From an uncultured Prevotella sp. (GTDB lineage Bacteria; Bacteroidota; Bacteroidia; Bacteroidales; Bacteroidaceae), in contig CAJLYG010000178.1 in NCBI GenBank assembly GCA_905210845.1, positions 1-6,517 of the forward strand: a stretch of DNA of 6,517 nt, read 5' to 3'. Within the stretch, counting starts at the first letter, position 1, and every line of letters starts with the position of its first letter. The position numbers were made by a program, and so were the translations under genes. The notes under the pieces are model-generated. The model did not search any database, had not been told where the DNA came from, and was given only the letters and a program-made list of their open reading frames with translations. Below are positions 1-6,517 of this stretch, piece after piece.

Positions 1-1
1 G

Positions 2-47
2 ACAGGTTGTCAAACCCCAGTGTTTATCGGGCTTGCAACCTGTTTTT
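2..47 (+). terminator. Possible plus-strand terminator hairpin at the left edge
   Basis: ACAGGTTG (2-9) pairs perfectly with CAACCTGT (36-43), followed directly by TTTT (44-47). The loop is long (26 nt) and the T-run short, and the arms belong to the local repeat family, so the fold may be accidental. It would end a plus-strand gene lying left of the window. Confidence 0.25.
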
Positions 48-67
48 AGGTTGACAAAGGTTGACAG
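4..67 (+). repeat. Three copies of the 10-mer AGGTTGaCAA
   Basis: Copies are at 4-13 (AGGTTGTCAA), 48-57 (AGGTTGACAA) and 58-67 (AGGTTGACAG). The last two are directly tandem. A degenerate inverted copy (CTTGCAACCT) sits at 32-41. Short GTTGACA-type repeats of this kind are, from general memory, common in intergenic DNA of Bacteroides and Prevotella; their function is not established. The array touches the left edge and may continue outside the window. Confidence 0.6.
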
Positions 68-85
68 GAAAAGCATATCTTTTGC

Positions 86-105
86 TAAATTCTCTCGAGA
101 ATTTA
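86..105. promoter_or_regulatory. 20-bp palindrome, operator-like or small hairpin
   Basis: TAAATTCTC (86-94) and GAGAATTTA (97-105) are perfect 9-bp inverted arms around the 2-nt spacer TC. An overlapping perfect 8-bp palindrome TCTCGAGA lies at 93-100. A near-zero spacer favours a dimeric protein site over an RNA hairpin, but no adjacent promoter or gene start is evident, so any role is inferred. Confidence 0.35.
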
Positions 106-201
106 TTGGACGTTTTCGTTAAGCCAAATGAGCAGAGCCAAACTTGAGACCTGCCATGGCGAGAAAAGGTGCGCGTAAGCGAACCCATGAAAAGGGGTCT
201 A

Positions 202-242
202 TGTATCATAAGAAAAAGAGGATGCATCAGAATTATGATACA
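202..242 (-). terminator. Candidate transcription terminator after murF-alr
   Basis: TGTATCATAA (202-211) and TTATGATACA (233-242) form a perfect 10-bp stem around a 21-nt loop. It begins 13 nt beyond the murF-alr stop (256-258) on the minus strand, where an operon end is expected. The stem is AT-rich and the downstream minus-strand sequence has only a weak T-run (CCCCTTTTC after a short gap), so it is not a classical intrinsic terminator. It could instead stabilise the mRNA 3' end. Confidence 0.4.
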
Positions 243-255
243 CCCTCGATTCTAT

Positions 256-2733
256 TTAGTCCTGAAAATAGACGCGCTTCACTCGATTGCTGATCCCCGT
301 CAGCACTTCATAAGGGATCGTATCAAGGACATCGCTCAATACGGTCACTGGCAAATGATCGCCGAAGATCTCGACGCTGTCGCCTTCCTTGCAGGGAATC
401 CCCGTGACATCTATCATTGCCACATCCATACAGATATTTCCGACATACTCAGCTTTTTGCCCATTAACCAGACAATAACAATGGCGATTACCCAAATGCC
501 GGTTCAGACCATCCGCATATCCAATCGGTATTGCGGCAATCACGCTGTCATGATCAATCTTCCCTTTCCGGCTATATCCCACGGTATCTCCTGCTGGCAC
601 CCTTCTCATCTGGAGAATCGTAGTCTTCAAGGTACTTACATTATTGATAATCTGATTATTACGACTATTGATCCCATAGAGACCCAGTCCTAAGCGGCAC
701 ATATCCAACTGTCGTTCTGGGAAATGCTCTATACCAGCACTATTGTCGATATGGCGCAGAATCTTATGACTAAATGCTGACTGTAATCGCTTACTGCCTT
801 CATCAAACAAGGCAAACTGCTGGGCAGAGAATAGGTCGAAGTCATCGCTGTCCGATCCCACGAAATGAGAGAATACAGAACGAGGGATGACTGCATTCTG
901 ATGTTTCAAGATCTCAATCAACTGATCCATATCCTCCTTGGGATTAAAGCCTAAGCGGTGCATGCCCGTGTCTAATTTGATATGGACTGGGTATCCTGTT
1001 ATGCCCTCCTTTTCCGCAGCCTTGATCAAAGCATTCAACAATCGGAAAGAATAGACTTCTGGCTCAAGGTCATAATCGAACATCGTCTTGAAAGCCGTCA
1101 TCTCTGGATTCATAATCATGATGTTAGAGGTAATACCATTCTTGCGCAAGGTTACACCCTCATCAGCTACGGCAACGGCTAAATAATCCACCCGATGATC
1201 TTGAAGGGTCTTCGCGATTTCCACCGAGCCTGCCCCGTAGGCATCAGCCTTAATCATGCAAACCAGTTTTGTCGTAGGCTTCATAAACGAGCGGTAATAG
1301 TTCAGGTTCTTGACAACTGCATTCAGGTTAACCTCCAAGATGGTCTCATGAACCTTTTTCACAAGTAGTTCCGTCAACTGGTCGAAACCAAACTGACGAG
1401 CGCCTTTTAGGAGGATGACTTCATCACGCAAAGAGCGGAACACCTCACTATGGATAAACTGATTACAGTCGCGGAAGAAGAACTTCTCTGCTATCTGAAT
1501 CTGGTCTGCTTGGGCATAAAGCTCCGGACCTATCCCTATAAATTTCATCACGCCTCTCTTATGCGCGAGATTAGATACCTCCTTATAGAGATCGGCAGGA
1601 TCCATACCACTCTGATAGATATCGCTCAGAATCAAGGTACGACGACGCCCTTGGTGATCAGGACGACGGTTCATGAAATCCAGGGCAATATCCAAGGAGT
1701 TGATATCTGAATTATACGAGTCGTTAATCAACGTGCATCCATGCTGGCCTTCCTTCACCTCCAGGCGCATGGCAACAGGTTCCAAATTCTGCATTCGTTC
1801 ATCAAGATTGTCTGCTGTCACCCCTAAGTGCAACGCAATCACAGCGCAGATGATGGAATTCATGATAGACGCATCGTCAATATAAGGCAGAGAATACCTA
1901 TTTTCCTCTCCACCTTTATATATATAGGTGACGGTCGTCATGCTCTCTTTCTTTTCAATGGACTTGACAAAGAACGGGGCATGCTTGTCCTTCTGCGACC
2001 AGAACAGTTTCTCCCCATGATATTCATGCTCATGCACAACCTTATTTACTAACTCGTCATCCTCGCTATAGACAATGGTGTCTGCATCGTGGAACAAGAT
2101 CAACTTCTCACGACACTTATCTTCCATCGAAGCAAAGTTCTCTTGATGGGCAGCACCTAAATTAGTCAAGACTGCAATGGTCGGTTGTATGATATCACGC
2201 AATGCGAGCATCTCACCCGGCTGACTGATCCCAGCTTCGAAGATTCCGACCTGTGTCTGTTCATTCATAAGCCATACGGACAGAGGTACTCCTATCTGCG
2301 AGTTATAACTGCGAGGAGACCGTGTCACATACAACTGTGGCGAGAGGAGCTGATACAGCCATTCCTTTACCATGGTCTTGCCGTTAGAGCCAGTAATGCC
2401 GACGATTGGAATATTGAACTCGTCACGATGACGTTCCGCCAAACGCTGCAGAGCCTCTAAGGTGCCCACCACCTTGAGGAAGTTAGCCTCAGGGTAATCT
2501 GACGCATATCCTTTAGGTACCCTTTCGACGACAAAATTCCGAACGCCACGGCGATACAGTTCCGGGATATAGTTATGACCATCATTCCGCTCTGATTTCA
2601 GGGCAAAAAACAAGGTTTCCTCTGGGAAACAAAGAGAACGGCTATCGGTAAGAATAAAGCCGATATTTGCATCATTGTCACCATAACGGCGAGCACCGAT
2701 AAGAGTGGCGACTTTTTCTATCGTATATGTCAT
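256..2733 (-). CDS. murF-alr: Bifunctional UDP-MurNAc-tripeptide:D-Ala-D-Ala ligase / alanine racemase (MurF-Alr fusion)
   Basis: 825 aa, intact, ATG start. The N-terminal part (about 1-460) is a Mur ligase that joins D-Ala-D-Ala to UDP-MurNAc-tripeptide using ATP, the last cytoplasmic step of the peptidoglycan precursor. Visible motifs are the P-loop GITGSNGKT (112-120), YNSQIGVPLSVW (143-154), NLGAAH (191-196) and NDSYNSD (347-353). The C-terminal part (about 463-825) is a fold-type III PLP alanine racemase interconverting L- and D-Ala. It has the PLP lysine in MIKADAYG (K495), LDTGMHRLG (R593), SHF (H623), MCRLGLGLYG (R680), VGYS with the probable catalytic tyrosine Y720, IGYADG (737-742) and ICMD (767-770). 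The two domains abut with almost no linker. No catalytic residue appears lost. This fusion is well known in Bacteroidetes and should be cytoplasmic. It begins 17 nt after the GSCFA gene stop with an A-rich leader and no Shine-Dalgarno, so it is probably co-transcribed as the last gene of the operon. Residue equivalences are assigned by eye against known Alr enzymes. Confidence 0.96.
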   Translation of the reverse strand: MTYTIEKVATLIGARRYGDNDANIGFILTDSRSLCFPEETLFFALKSERNDGHNYIPELYRRGVRNFVVERVPKGYASDYPEANFLKVVGTLEALQRLAERHRDEFNIPIVGITGSNGKTMVKEWLYQLLSPQLYVTRSPRSYNSQIGVPLSVWLMNEQTQVGIFEAGISQPGEMLALRDIIQPTIAVLTNLGAAHQENFASMEDKCREKLILFHDADTIVYSEDDELVNKVVHEHEYHGEKLFWSQKDKHAPFFVKSIEKKESMTTVTYIYKGGEENRYSLPYIDDASIMNSIICAVIALHLGVTADNLDERMQNLEPVAMRLEVKEGQHGCTLINDSYNSDINSLDIALDFMNRRPDHQGRRRTLILSDIYQSGMDPADLYKEVSNLAHKRGVMKFIGIGPELYAQADQIQIAEKFFFRDCNQFIHSEVFRSLRDEVILLKGARQFGFDQLTELLVKKVHETILEVNLNAVVKNLNYYRSFMKPTTKLVCMIKADAYGAGSVEIAKTLQDHRVDYLAVAVADEGVTLRKNGITSNIMIMNPEMTAFKTMFDYDLEPEVYSFRLLNALIKAAEKEGITGYPVHIKLDTGMHRLGFNPKEDMDQLIEILKHQNAVIPRSVFSHFVGSDSDDFDLFSAQQFALFDEGSKRLQSAFSHKILRHIDNSAGIEHFPERQLDMCRLGLGLYGINSRNNQIINNVSTLKTTILQMRRVPAGDTVGYSRKGKIDHDSVIAAIPIGYADGLNRHLGNRHCYCLVNGQKAEYVGNICMDVAMIDVTGIPCKEGDSVEIFGDHLPVTVLSDVLDTIPYEVLTGISNRVKRVYFQD

Positions 2734-2750
2734 GGTTTAAATATTTTTCT

Positions 2751-3551
2751 TTAAAGTGCAAAGTTCGGATATTTTTCTGAAAGAGCAGATACTTTTAACA
2801 TTGTTTTATTCATAAATTGCTTATATTCTTCCGACTCCGGATGAAAGGGTCTATGCCCCAATGCTTCCTTTATGGGCTTCCACTCTTTCAAGAAGGCAAG
2901 GGTATCATCACCAAAGTACATTTTCGAAAAGCATTCCCAGATATATTCCACCGCCTGATCGGAAGGATGCAACATGTCTTCCTGATAAAAGCGGTAGTCG
3001 CGCAACTCATCATTCATGATCTCATAAGCCGGGAAATAGAATACCTGTGGATAGCGCTCAACTAACTGGTTCGTCGCAAGCAGCAAGGTTGCTTTCGAAA
3101 GTTGGCTCTCATGAAAGCCATATTTCGCATACCGGATCGGGCTTACTGTTATAATGACCTTGACGTGAGCATAGCGACGGGTCAGGATCTCTACGGCTTG
3201 TGCCAAGTAAGAAAAGCAGTCCTCAATACTTAGTTCACGCTCCCAGAAGAGGTGCTGGGGACGTTTCTGGCAATTATCCACGATCTCATTCGATGATTTC
3301 AATAAATAGACATGGTTCGTCCCCAAGGTCAAAACCGCCACATGGGGTGCTTGCCCACATTTCTCAATCGTATGTAGGATACTGGCAGGATTATACATCA
3401 CGCCATAGGGATTGACGATAGCATGGAACTTATCCTCTTGGAATTTACTCCCCATACGATCAGCAAAGCAAGAACCCACGAAAAGCATCTCCTCACAAGG
3501 GGGAATCGTGAAGTCAGCCCTTCCTATTTCCACTTTAGTGCGAAATTCCAT
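2751..3551 (-). CDS. GSCFA domain protein, probable SGNH-fold hydrolase or acyltransferase
   Basis: 266 aa, apparently complete. The family name motif GSCFA is present at 26-30 (LFVGSCFADRMG), followed by NPYGVMYNP (47-55), LGTNHVYL (76-83), ITVSPIR (134-140) and DMLHPSDQAVEYIW (192-205). The arrangement resembles SGNH/GDSL enzymes: S27 would be the nucleophile, the conserved N79 and the D192-x-x-H195 pair the other catalytic residues. This mapping is inferred from motif order, not demonstrated. There is no signal peptide or membrane segment, so a cytoplasmic location is expected. The substrate is unknown. The gene starts inside the last codons of the Nudix gene (17-nt overlap), is preceded by a strong Shine-Dalgarno, and is followed after 17 nt by murF-alr. 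This suggests translational coupling and a possible link to cell-wall or surface-glycan chemistry. The family call is firm; the biochemical role is open. Confidence 0.9.
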   Translation of the reverse strand: MEFRTKVEIGRADFTIPPCEEMLFVGSCFADRMGSKFQEDKFHAIVNPYGVMYNPASILHTIEKCGQAPHVAVLTLGTNHVYLLKSSNEIVDNCQKRPQHLFWERELSIEDCFSYLAQAVEILTRRYAHVKVIITVSPIRYAKYGFHESQLSKATLLLATNQLVERYPQVFYFPAYEIMNDELRDYRFYQEDMLHPSDQAVEYIWECFSKMYFGDDTLAFLKEWKPIKEALGHRPFHPESEEYKQFMNKTMLKVSALSEKYPNFAL

Positions 3552-3963
3552 GAACAGCCTCCTTTAAGATCTCCGCATGGTCAAAAGCCAAAGATGGCAA
3601 TGTTTTTATGTTGAACCATCTTGCCGCAGAAGCATCATCCTGCCCATGGATGTCCCTTCTTCCTTGAATTTCTATATCATAAGCCACGGTAATCACTCTT
3701 TCACGGGGATCACGGTCGACCTTTGAGAAAGCCCCGATCTGATGAAGGCTCCCGACTTTCAGTCCTGTTTCTTCTTCCAATTCACGGCGAGCAGCTTCCT
3801 CCGTGGTCTCGTCTATATTCATGAATCCACCGGGAAAAGCCCAACAACCTTGGTAGGGAGCATTCTTTCGCTGGACCAATAGGACATAGGTATCCTCTCC
3901 TTCATGAGCGAATACAATGCAATCGGCTGTCACTGCCGGATGTGGATATTTGTATTGATACAT
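3535..3963 (-). CDS. Nudix hydrolase
   Basis: 142 aa, complete, ATG start. A perfect Nudix box (GX5EX7REUXEEXGU) lies at residues 46-68: G46, E52, R60-E61-L62, E64-E65, G67-L68, which binds the divalent metal and catalytic base. It is preceded by VLLVQRKNAPYQGCWAFPGG (27-46), an arrangement common in ADP-ribose pyrophosphatase-like and dNTP-sanitising Nudix enzymes. These enzymes hydrolyse nucleoside diphosphates linked to another group X. The true substrate cannot be told from sequence; ADP-ribose, an oxidised nucleotide or a nucleotide sugar are possible, the last being attractive next to a GDP-fucose synthase but speculative. No signal peptide. It starts 8 nt after the fkp stop and its end overlaps the GSCFA start by 17 nt, so it is the middle of a compact operon. 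Length is normal for a single-domain Nudix protein. Confidence 0.93.
   Translation of the reverse strand: MYQYKYPHPAVTADCIVFAHEGEDTYVLLVQRKNAPYQGCWAFPGGFMNIDETTEEAARRELEEETGLKVGSLHQIGAFSKVDRDPRERVITVAYDIEIQGRRDIHGQDDASAARWFNIKTLPSLAFDHAEILKEAVHGISH
3558..3565 (-). promoter_or_regulatory. Strong Shine-Dalgarno for the GSCFA gene
   Basis: On the minus strand the sequence reads AAAGGAGG, then 6 nt, then the GSCFA ATG (3549-3551). It lies within the Nudix codons for residues Leu-Lys-Glu-Ala near its C-terminus. This fixes the GSCFA start. A near-consensus site is notable because Bacteroidetes genes usually lack Shine-Dalgarno sequences; the other gene starts visible here have none. Confidence 0.6.
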
Positions 3964-3971
3964 AGTCTCAA

Positions 3972-6332
3972 TTATGATCTGCTAACTTGTAATCCTTGAT
4001 GACTGAGTGTCATCTCAACAAAACGGGCATTGGGATGGACAGGATGTGCATTTAGCACTTGCTTGATTTTAGCTGCAGCCTCAGGATCCTTGGCTACCAT
4101 ATAAAGGTATCCACCACCCCCGGCTCCCGGGAGCTTATATCCCAGACAGAGGTCATCGACCTGTTCGGTGAGGCGACGGACCTCCTCTGGGTTCGTGCCA
4201 GCATCCAATGCCTGGTTCTGGCACCAAGTCGTTCTGACCAAATGCCCCATTTTCACAAAGTCTGCTCGTTGAATCGCTTCATACATCTCCAGAGCATGTT
4301 CCTTCATCTCCCGGAGCAATGCCAGCTCATCGTGGTCGTTCAAGAACATTCTGCGGACAATTTCTGACAATATTTTCTTAGCTGTCCTGGTTATTCCTGT
4401 ATAATATAGGAGGTGACATGCCTTATATTCTGGCTGAGTATAAAGAACATCTGGCAACCATCTCACAACCGGACTTTGTTCAAATCCCATGGAAGTTTGA
4501 AGGAGCTTTATACCAGGCAGCAGACCTCCGAATTGATCTTGCCAACCTCCTCCTGTGGTGAGGAGTTGTTCTAACACTAAGGTACGGCGACCGATCTCAT
4601 TCTTATCCCACATCAATCCACAGAAATCATTCAACGCGCCCAAGACAGTAGATGCCAAAAGACTACTTGTCCCCAGTCCGCTGCCTGCAGGAATTGCCGA
4701 CAATAAAGTCACCTCTATCCCACATCCGAAATCCTTCAACTGATCCTTTAAGGAAGCATAATGCTCATCAGAATATCCTGGATGGAAGCCCGCGAGGACT
4801 AACGCTGCCTTTGGAATCGAGAAAGGACTGCCCACATGATTGAAGTCTGACAGTTCTTCATAAGTGGTCACGACCTCTGTCGCTCCCAAGTCAATGCTTC
4901 TTAAGGTAATCGTCAATTCTTTACTGGGCTTAACATAAGTCTGCAATGGGGGTTGTCCATTCAATTCGATGGCAAGGTTAATAACGCTGCCACCTTCCAT
5001 CAGGCAATAAGGAGGGGTATCAGTCCACCCCCCAGCGATATCGATACGAACGGGACTACGCCCCCAAACGATCTGATCGCCATACACCGACAAGGCTGGA
5101 TGCTGCTTGGAAGCCAAGACGGTTTCTGTCAAGCCCTGCCGCAGCAGACCAAATGCAGTTTTCTCTTGCTGGAGATATTCCTTGTTCTCCAATCGCTCTA
5201 ACTCCGAACGGAACATGGCATCATGGATGCGAGTCAGCAAGGTCTCCTCCGCAGTCAAAGGAGCTGGCTCCGGGATCTCATATCTTGCAAACTCCTTGGC
5301 TGCATCTCCCAAGTCAACTTGGTAGAAAACACTATGTGCGTGGTTTTGAGCCAGAAGTGGCCAGTCCTGCGAACGATAGAAATTCCGCTGTTTCGTGAGC
5401 CTCAGCAGGTTTGCCTCAGCAGAGATTTCATCCGCACTCAATTTTTTAGACTTCAGCCAGACAGCCTTCCCCGCTGACAATCCGGGGTCGCTGAGCATCC
5501 AGCGAAGGACTGCCTCTGCTTCTTCTCCGTCTTCCACGACTGGGAAAATACGAGATGATTGCAAGTCGGCGTTTCCCTCTATCTTGTCTATCTCGATCCC
5601 TCTCGGGGCAGCCCATTGCGAGAATGGTTTTCCCATAAAGTCGGGATCATCCCGCAAAGCACCTCGGAAAGCATCCTGGAAGCCATAAGGACGAACGACA
5701 AAGCCTCTCTCCCCTAAAGGGATCATGTCCACGCATTGCCCTGGCGATAAAGATATTCTCCAGTCGTTTTCCGGGACACCCGTGATGATATGGTCATGGT
5801 TGATGGTCCAATGTTTCCCGATGCAACTGTTCTCGATCCACAAATGATGATTCTCCGAGGTAATCTTGATCCCGATGAGGGCATTCTGCACAAACATTGA
5901 GGGATGTGGCTTGAGGGAATGATGCATGATCCGACGCTGGTCATTGACAAGATTCTGTATGGCAAGGGTAGAAGAAATGATCTCATGCGAAGTGCCATAA
6001 TGATAGAACTCTCCTCCTTGCAAAGGCAGGACTGCCACCTTCAGGTCATGCACTTCTTCATCATGGATGACAGGATCCGTGCCCAAACAACATCCGAACT
6101 CACTATAAAGATCATAATTGATGACTTGTCCGTCTTTGATGGAATGCTTCATCAATACTTTTACTGCACGGTCGGAGAGTAGCCAAACCCCTATATCCGT
6201 CAGGTAGAAATGGTCCTGAAGCAAGGAGCCCAAGGTTGTAACAGAAGGTTTCTGGAGCATTTGCTTCAATACAGAGGGTGTATGACGGGAAGAAACAAAG
6301 ACTCCATGGTCTTTCGCGATCTCAAGACTAAA
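3972..6332 (-). CDS. fkp: Fucokinase / L-fucose-1-P guanylyltransferase (Fkp), 5'-truncated
   Basis: Bifunctional L-fucose salvage enzyme: the C-terminal GHMP kinase makes L-fucose-1-phosphate, the N-terminal pyrophosphorylase makes GDP-L-fucose for capsule and glycoprotein fucosylation. Residue numbers count from the TTG codon at 6267-6269. The kinase domain is complete: WGRSPVRIDIAGGWTDTPPY (402-421), ATP-binding PAGSGLGTSS (527-536), GGGWQDQFGG (573-582) and LPGAGGGGY (713-721). Before it lie the end of the nucleotidyltransferase domain (LTDIGVWLLSDRAV, 23-36) and the middle beta-helix-like region. The TTG is unlikely to be the true start: the frame stays open 21 more codons upstream, reading EIAKDHGVFVSSRHTPSV just before it, which fits internal Fkp sequence. 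The frame then hits a stop at 6333-6335. Bacteroides Fkp is about 950 aa, so roughly the first 160-170 residues, including the nucleotide-binding glycine-rich loop, are absent. As it stands it could at best keep kinase activity. Eight nt separate its stop from the Nudix start. Confidence 0.93.
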   Translation of the reverse strand, partial: FSLEIAKDHGVFVSSRHTPSVLKQMLQKPSVTTLGSLLQDHFYLTDIGVWLLSDRAVKVLMKHSIKDGQVINYDLYSEFGCCLGTDPVIHDEEVHDLKVAVLPLQGGEFYHYGTSHEIISSTLAIQNLVNDQRRIMHHSLKPHPSMFVQNALIGIKITSENHHLWIENSCIGKHWTINHDHIITGVPENDWRISLSPGQCVDMIPLGERGFVVRPYGFQDAFRGALRDDPDFMGKPFSQWAAPRGIEIDKIEGNADLQSSRIFPVVEDGEEAEAVLRWMLSDPGLSAGKAVWLKSKKLSADEISAEANLLRLTKQRNFYRSQDWPLLAQNHAHSVFYQVDLGDAAKEFARYEIPEPAPLTAEETLLTRIHDAMFRSELERLENKEYLQQEKTAFGLLRQGLTETVLASKQHPALSVYGDQIVWGRSPVRIDIAGGWTDTPPYCLMEGGSVINLAIELNGQPPLQTYVKPSKELTITLRSIDLGATEVVTTYEELSDFNHVGSPFSIPKAALVLAGFHPGYSDEHYASLKDQLKDFGCGIEVTLLSAIPAGSGLGTSSLLASTVLGALNDFCGLMWDKNEIGRRTLVLEQLLTTGGGWQDQFGGLLPGIKLLQTSMGFEQSPVVRWLPDVLYTQPEYKACHLLYYTGITRTAKKILSEIVRRMFLNDHDELALLREMKEHALEMYEAIQRADFVKMGHLVRTTWCQNQALDAGTNPEEVRRLTEQVDDLCLGYKLPGAGGGGYLYMVAKDPEAAAKIKQVLNAHPVHPNARFVEMTLSHQGLQVSRS

Positions 6333-6517
6333 TTATATATTGGCACCGCAACGTATCAATTGGATAGTTGGAATGATGTATCTGAAGTTTATTATCAAAT
6401 AAGATACAATCAATCAGAAAAATTAAATGTCAGTGGTTATGTTATGTATGATTACACCAGTCTTACGAAAGGAAAAGGAAAAATTGGCATTAATTTAGAT
6501 ACAAGAGGATGCTTTAA
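6324..6517 (+). CDS. Unrecognised partial coding sequence running off the right edge
   Basis: The last ~190 bases carry one reading frame on the plus strand (codons starting at positions divisible by 3) with no stop to the window end. The other two plus frames and the three minus frames all contain stops. The segment is 29% G+C over 6331-6517, so about 62 codons without a stop is unlikely by chance. The predicted peptide includes KLYIGTATYQLDSWNDVSEV, YYQIRYNQSEKLNVSGYVMY and GKGKIGINLDTRGCF. It is rich in Y, N, V, T and G with alternating hydrophobics, suggesting beta-strands. I do not recognise a family. The frame also stays open leftward into the fkp antisense to 6183, with ATG codons at 6210, 6282 and 6306, but that part is simply the reverse of fkp. 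No ribosome binding site or promoter is apparent, so this is probably an internal gene fragment, not a gene starting here. Confidence 0.45.

Larger units (their letters stand above)
1..255. other. Non-coding left flank downstream of the operon
   Basis: No convincing gene was found here. The stretch holds three near-identical 10-bp repeats (1-67), a 20-bp palindrome (86-105) and a hairpin (202-242), each listed separately. A plus-strand frame open from position 3 to a stop at 120-122 mostly reads through the repeats. A 45-codon lysine/arginine-rich plus frame at 156-293 runs into the end of murF-alr. Neither has a recognisable ribosome binding site or homology I know. No tRNA fold was seen. 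Confidence 0.6.

Noticed and set aside
51..84. Promoter: TTGACA (51-56) with TATCTT (76-81), or a TAnnTTTG-like box at 76-84
   Set aside because: The spacing is 19 nt for a sigma-70 type pair, the Bacteroidetes -7 box has an extra T, and TTGACA is part of the repeat units. No gene follows.
3..122. Plus-strand open frame from the left edge ending at TAA 120-122
   Set aside because: Only 39 codons, much of it translated repeat and palindrome sequence, with no recognisable protein ending.
24..227. 67-codon minus-strand frame in the left flank
   Set aside because: It spans the hairpin, palindrome and repeats, has a low-complexity composition, and no homology or ribosome binding site that I can see.
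156..293. 45-codon basic plus-strand frame starting MARKGARKRTHEKG
   Set aside because: No ribosome binding site or recognisable promoter, no family I know, and it overlaps the end of murF-alr by 38 nt while containing the hairpin at 202-242. Its lysine/arginine richness follows from AAG/AGA-rich DNA. Kept only as a remote possibility.
169..693. 174-codon plus-strand frame antisense to the alanine racemase domain
   Set aside because: It is the reverse of a clearly real, motif-complete gene. Its sequence shows no domain of its own.
6267..6269. TTG as the genuine start of a shorter, kinase-only protein
   Set aside because: Fkp-like sequence continues in frame for about 18 residues upstream, and the protein from TTG would begin in the middle of the nucleotidyltransferase domain. 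Truncation by the junction explains it better.

Overview
The window reads as a piece of a Bacteroidales chromosome, most likely Prevotella-like or Bacteroides-like. The basis is the gene content: a MurF-alanine racemase fusion, a GSCFA-family protein, and the kinase half of a bifunctional fucokinase/GDP-fucose pyrophosphorylase (Fkp). All three are typical of that order. No rRNA, tRNA, CRISPR array or transposase was seen.

Layout: positions 1-255 hold no convincing gene. They contain short GTTGACA-type repeats, a 20-bp palindrome and a hairpin lying just past the end of the last gene. From 256 to about 6323 there are four genes, all on the minus strand and tightly packed. In transcription order they are fkp (5'-truncated), a Nudix hydrolase, a GSCFA protein and murF-alr. 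The gaps are 8 nt, a 17-nt overlap, and 17 nt, so this looks like one operon whose promoter and first gene end lie outside the window. The hairpin at 202-242 is a plausible operon end.

How the genes fit together: Fkp salvages L-fucose to GDP-L-fucose for surface glycans. MurF-Alr makes D-alanine and adds D-Ala-D-Ala to the peptidoglycan precursor. The Nudix enzyme probably cleans up or recycles a nucleoside-diphosphate compound. The GSCFA protein is a probable SGNH-fold hydrolase or acyltransferase of unknown substrate. The theme is cytoplasmic sugar-nucleotide and envelope-precursor metabolism.

The strangest part is the right edge. The fkp reading frame stops abruptly near 6323-6333, missing roughly the first 160-170 residues. 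The last 187 bases are AT-rich (55 G+C by hand count, 29%, against about 43% in two adjacent 60-nt blocks). This tail carries one uninterrupted reading frame on the opposite strand that runs off the window. It looks like the inside of an unrelated gene joined to the inside of fkp, which suggests a rearrangement, an insertion boundary or an assembly chimera. No clearly new multi-gene system is visible; the conserved four-gene cluster is mostly ordinary, apart from the uncharacterised GSCFA protein.
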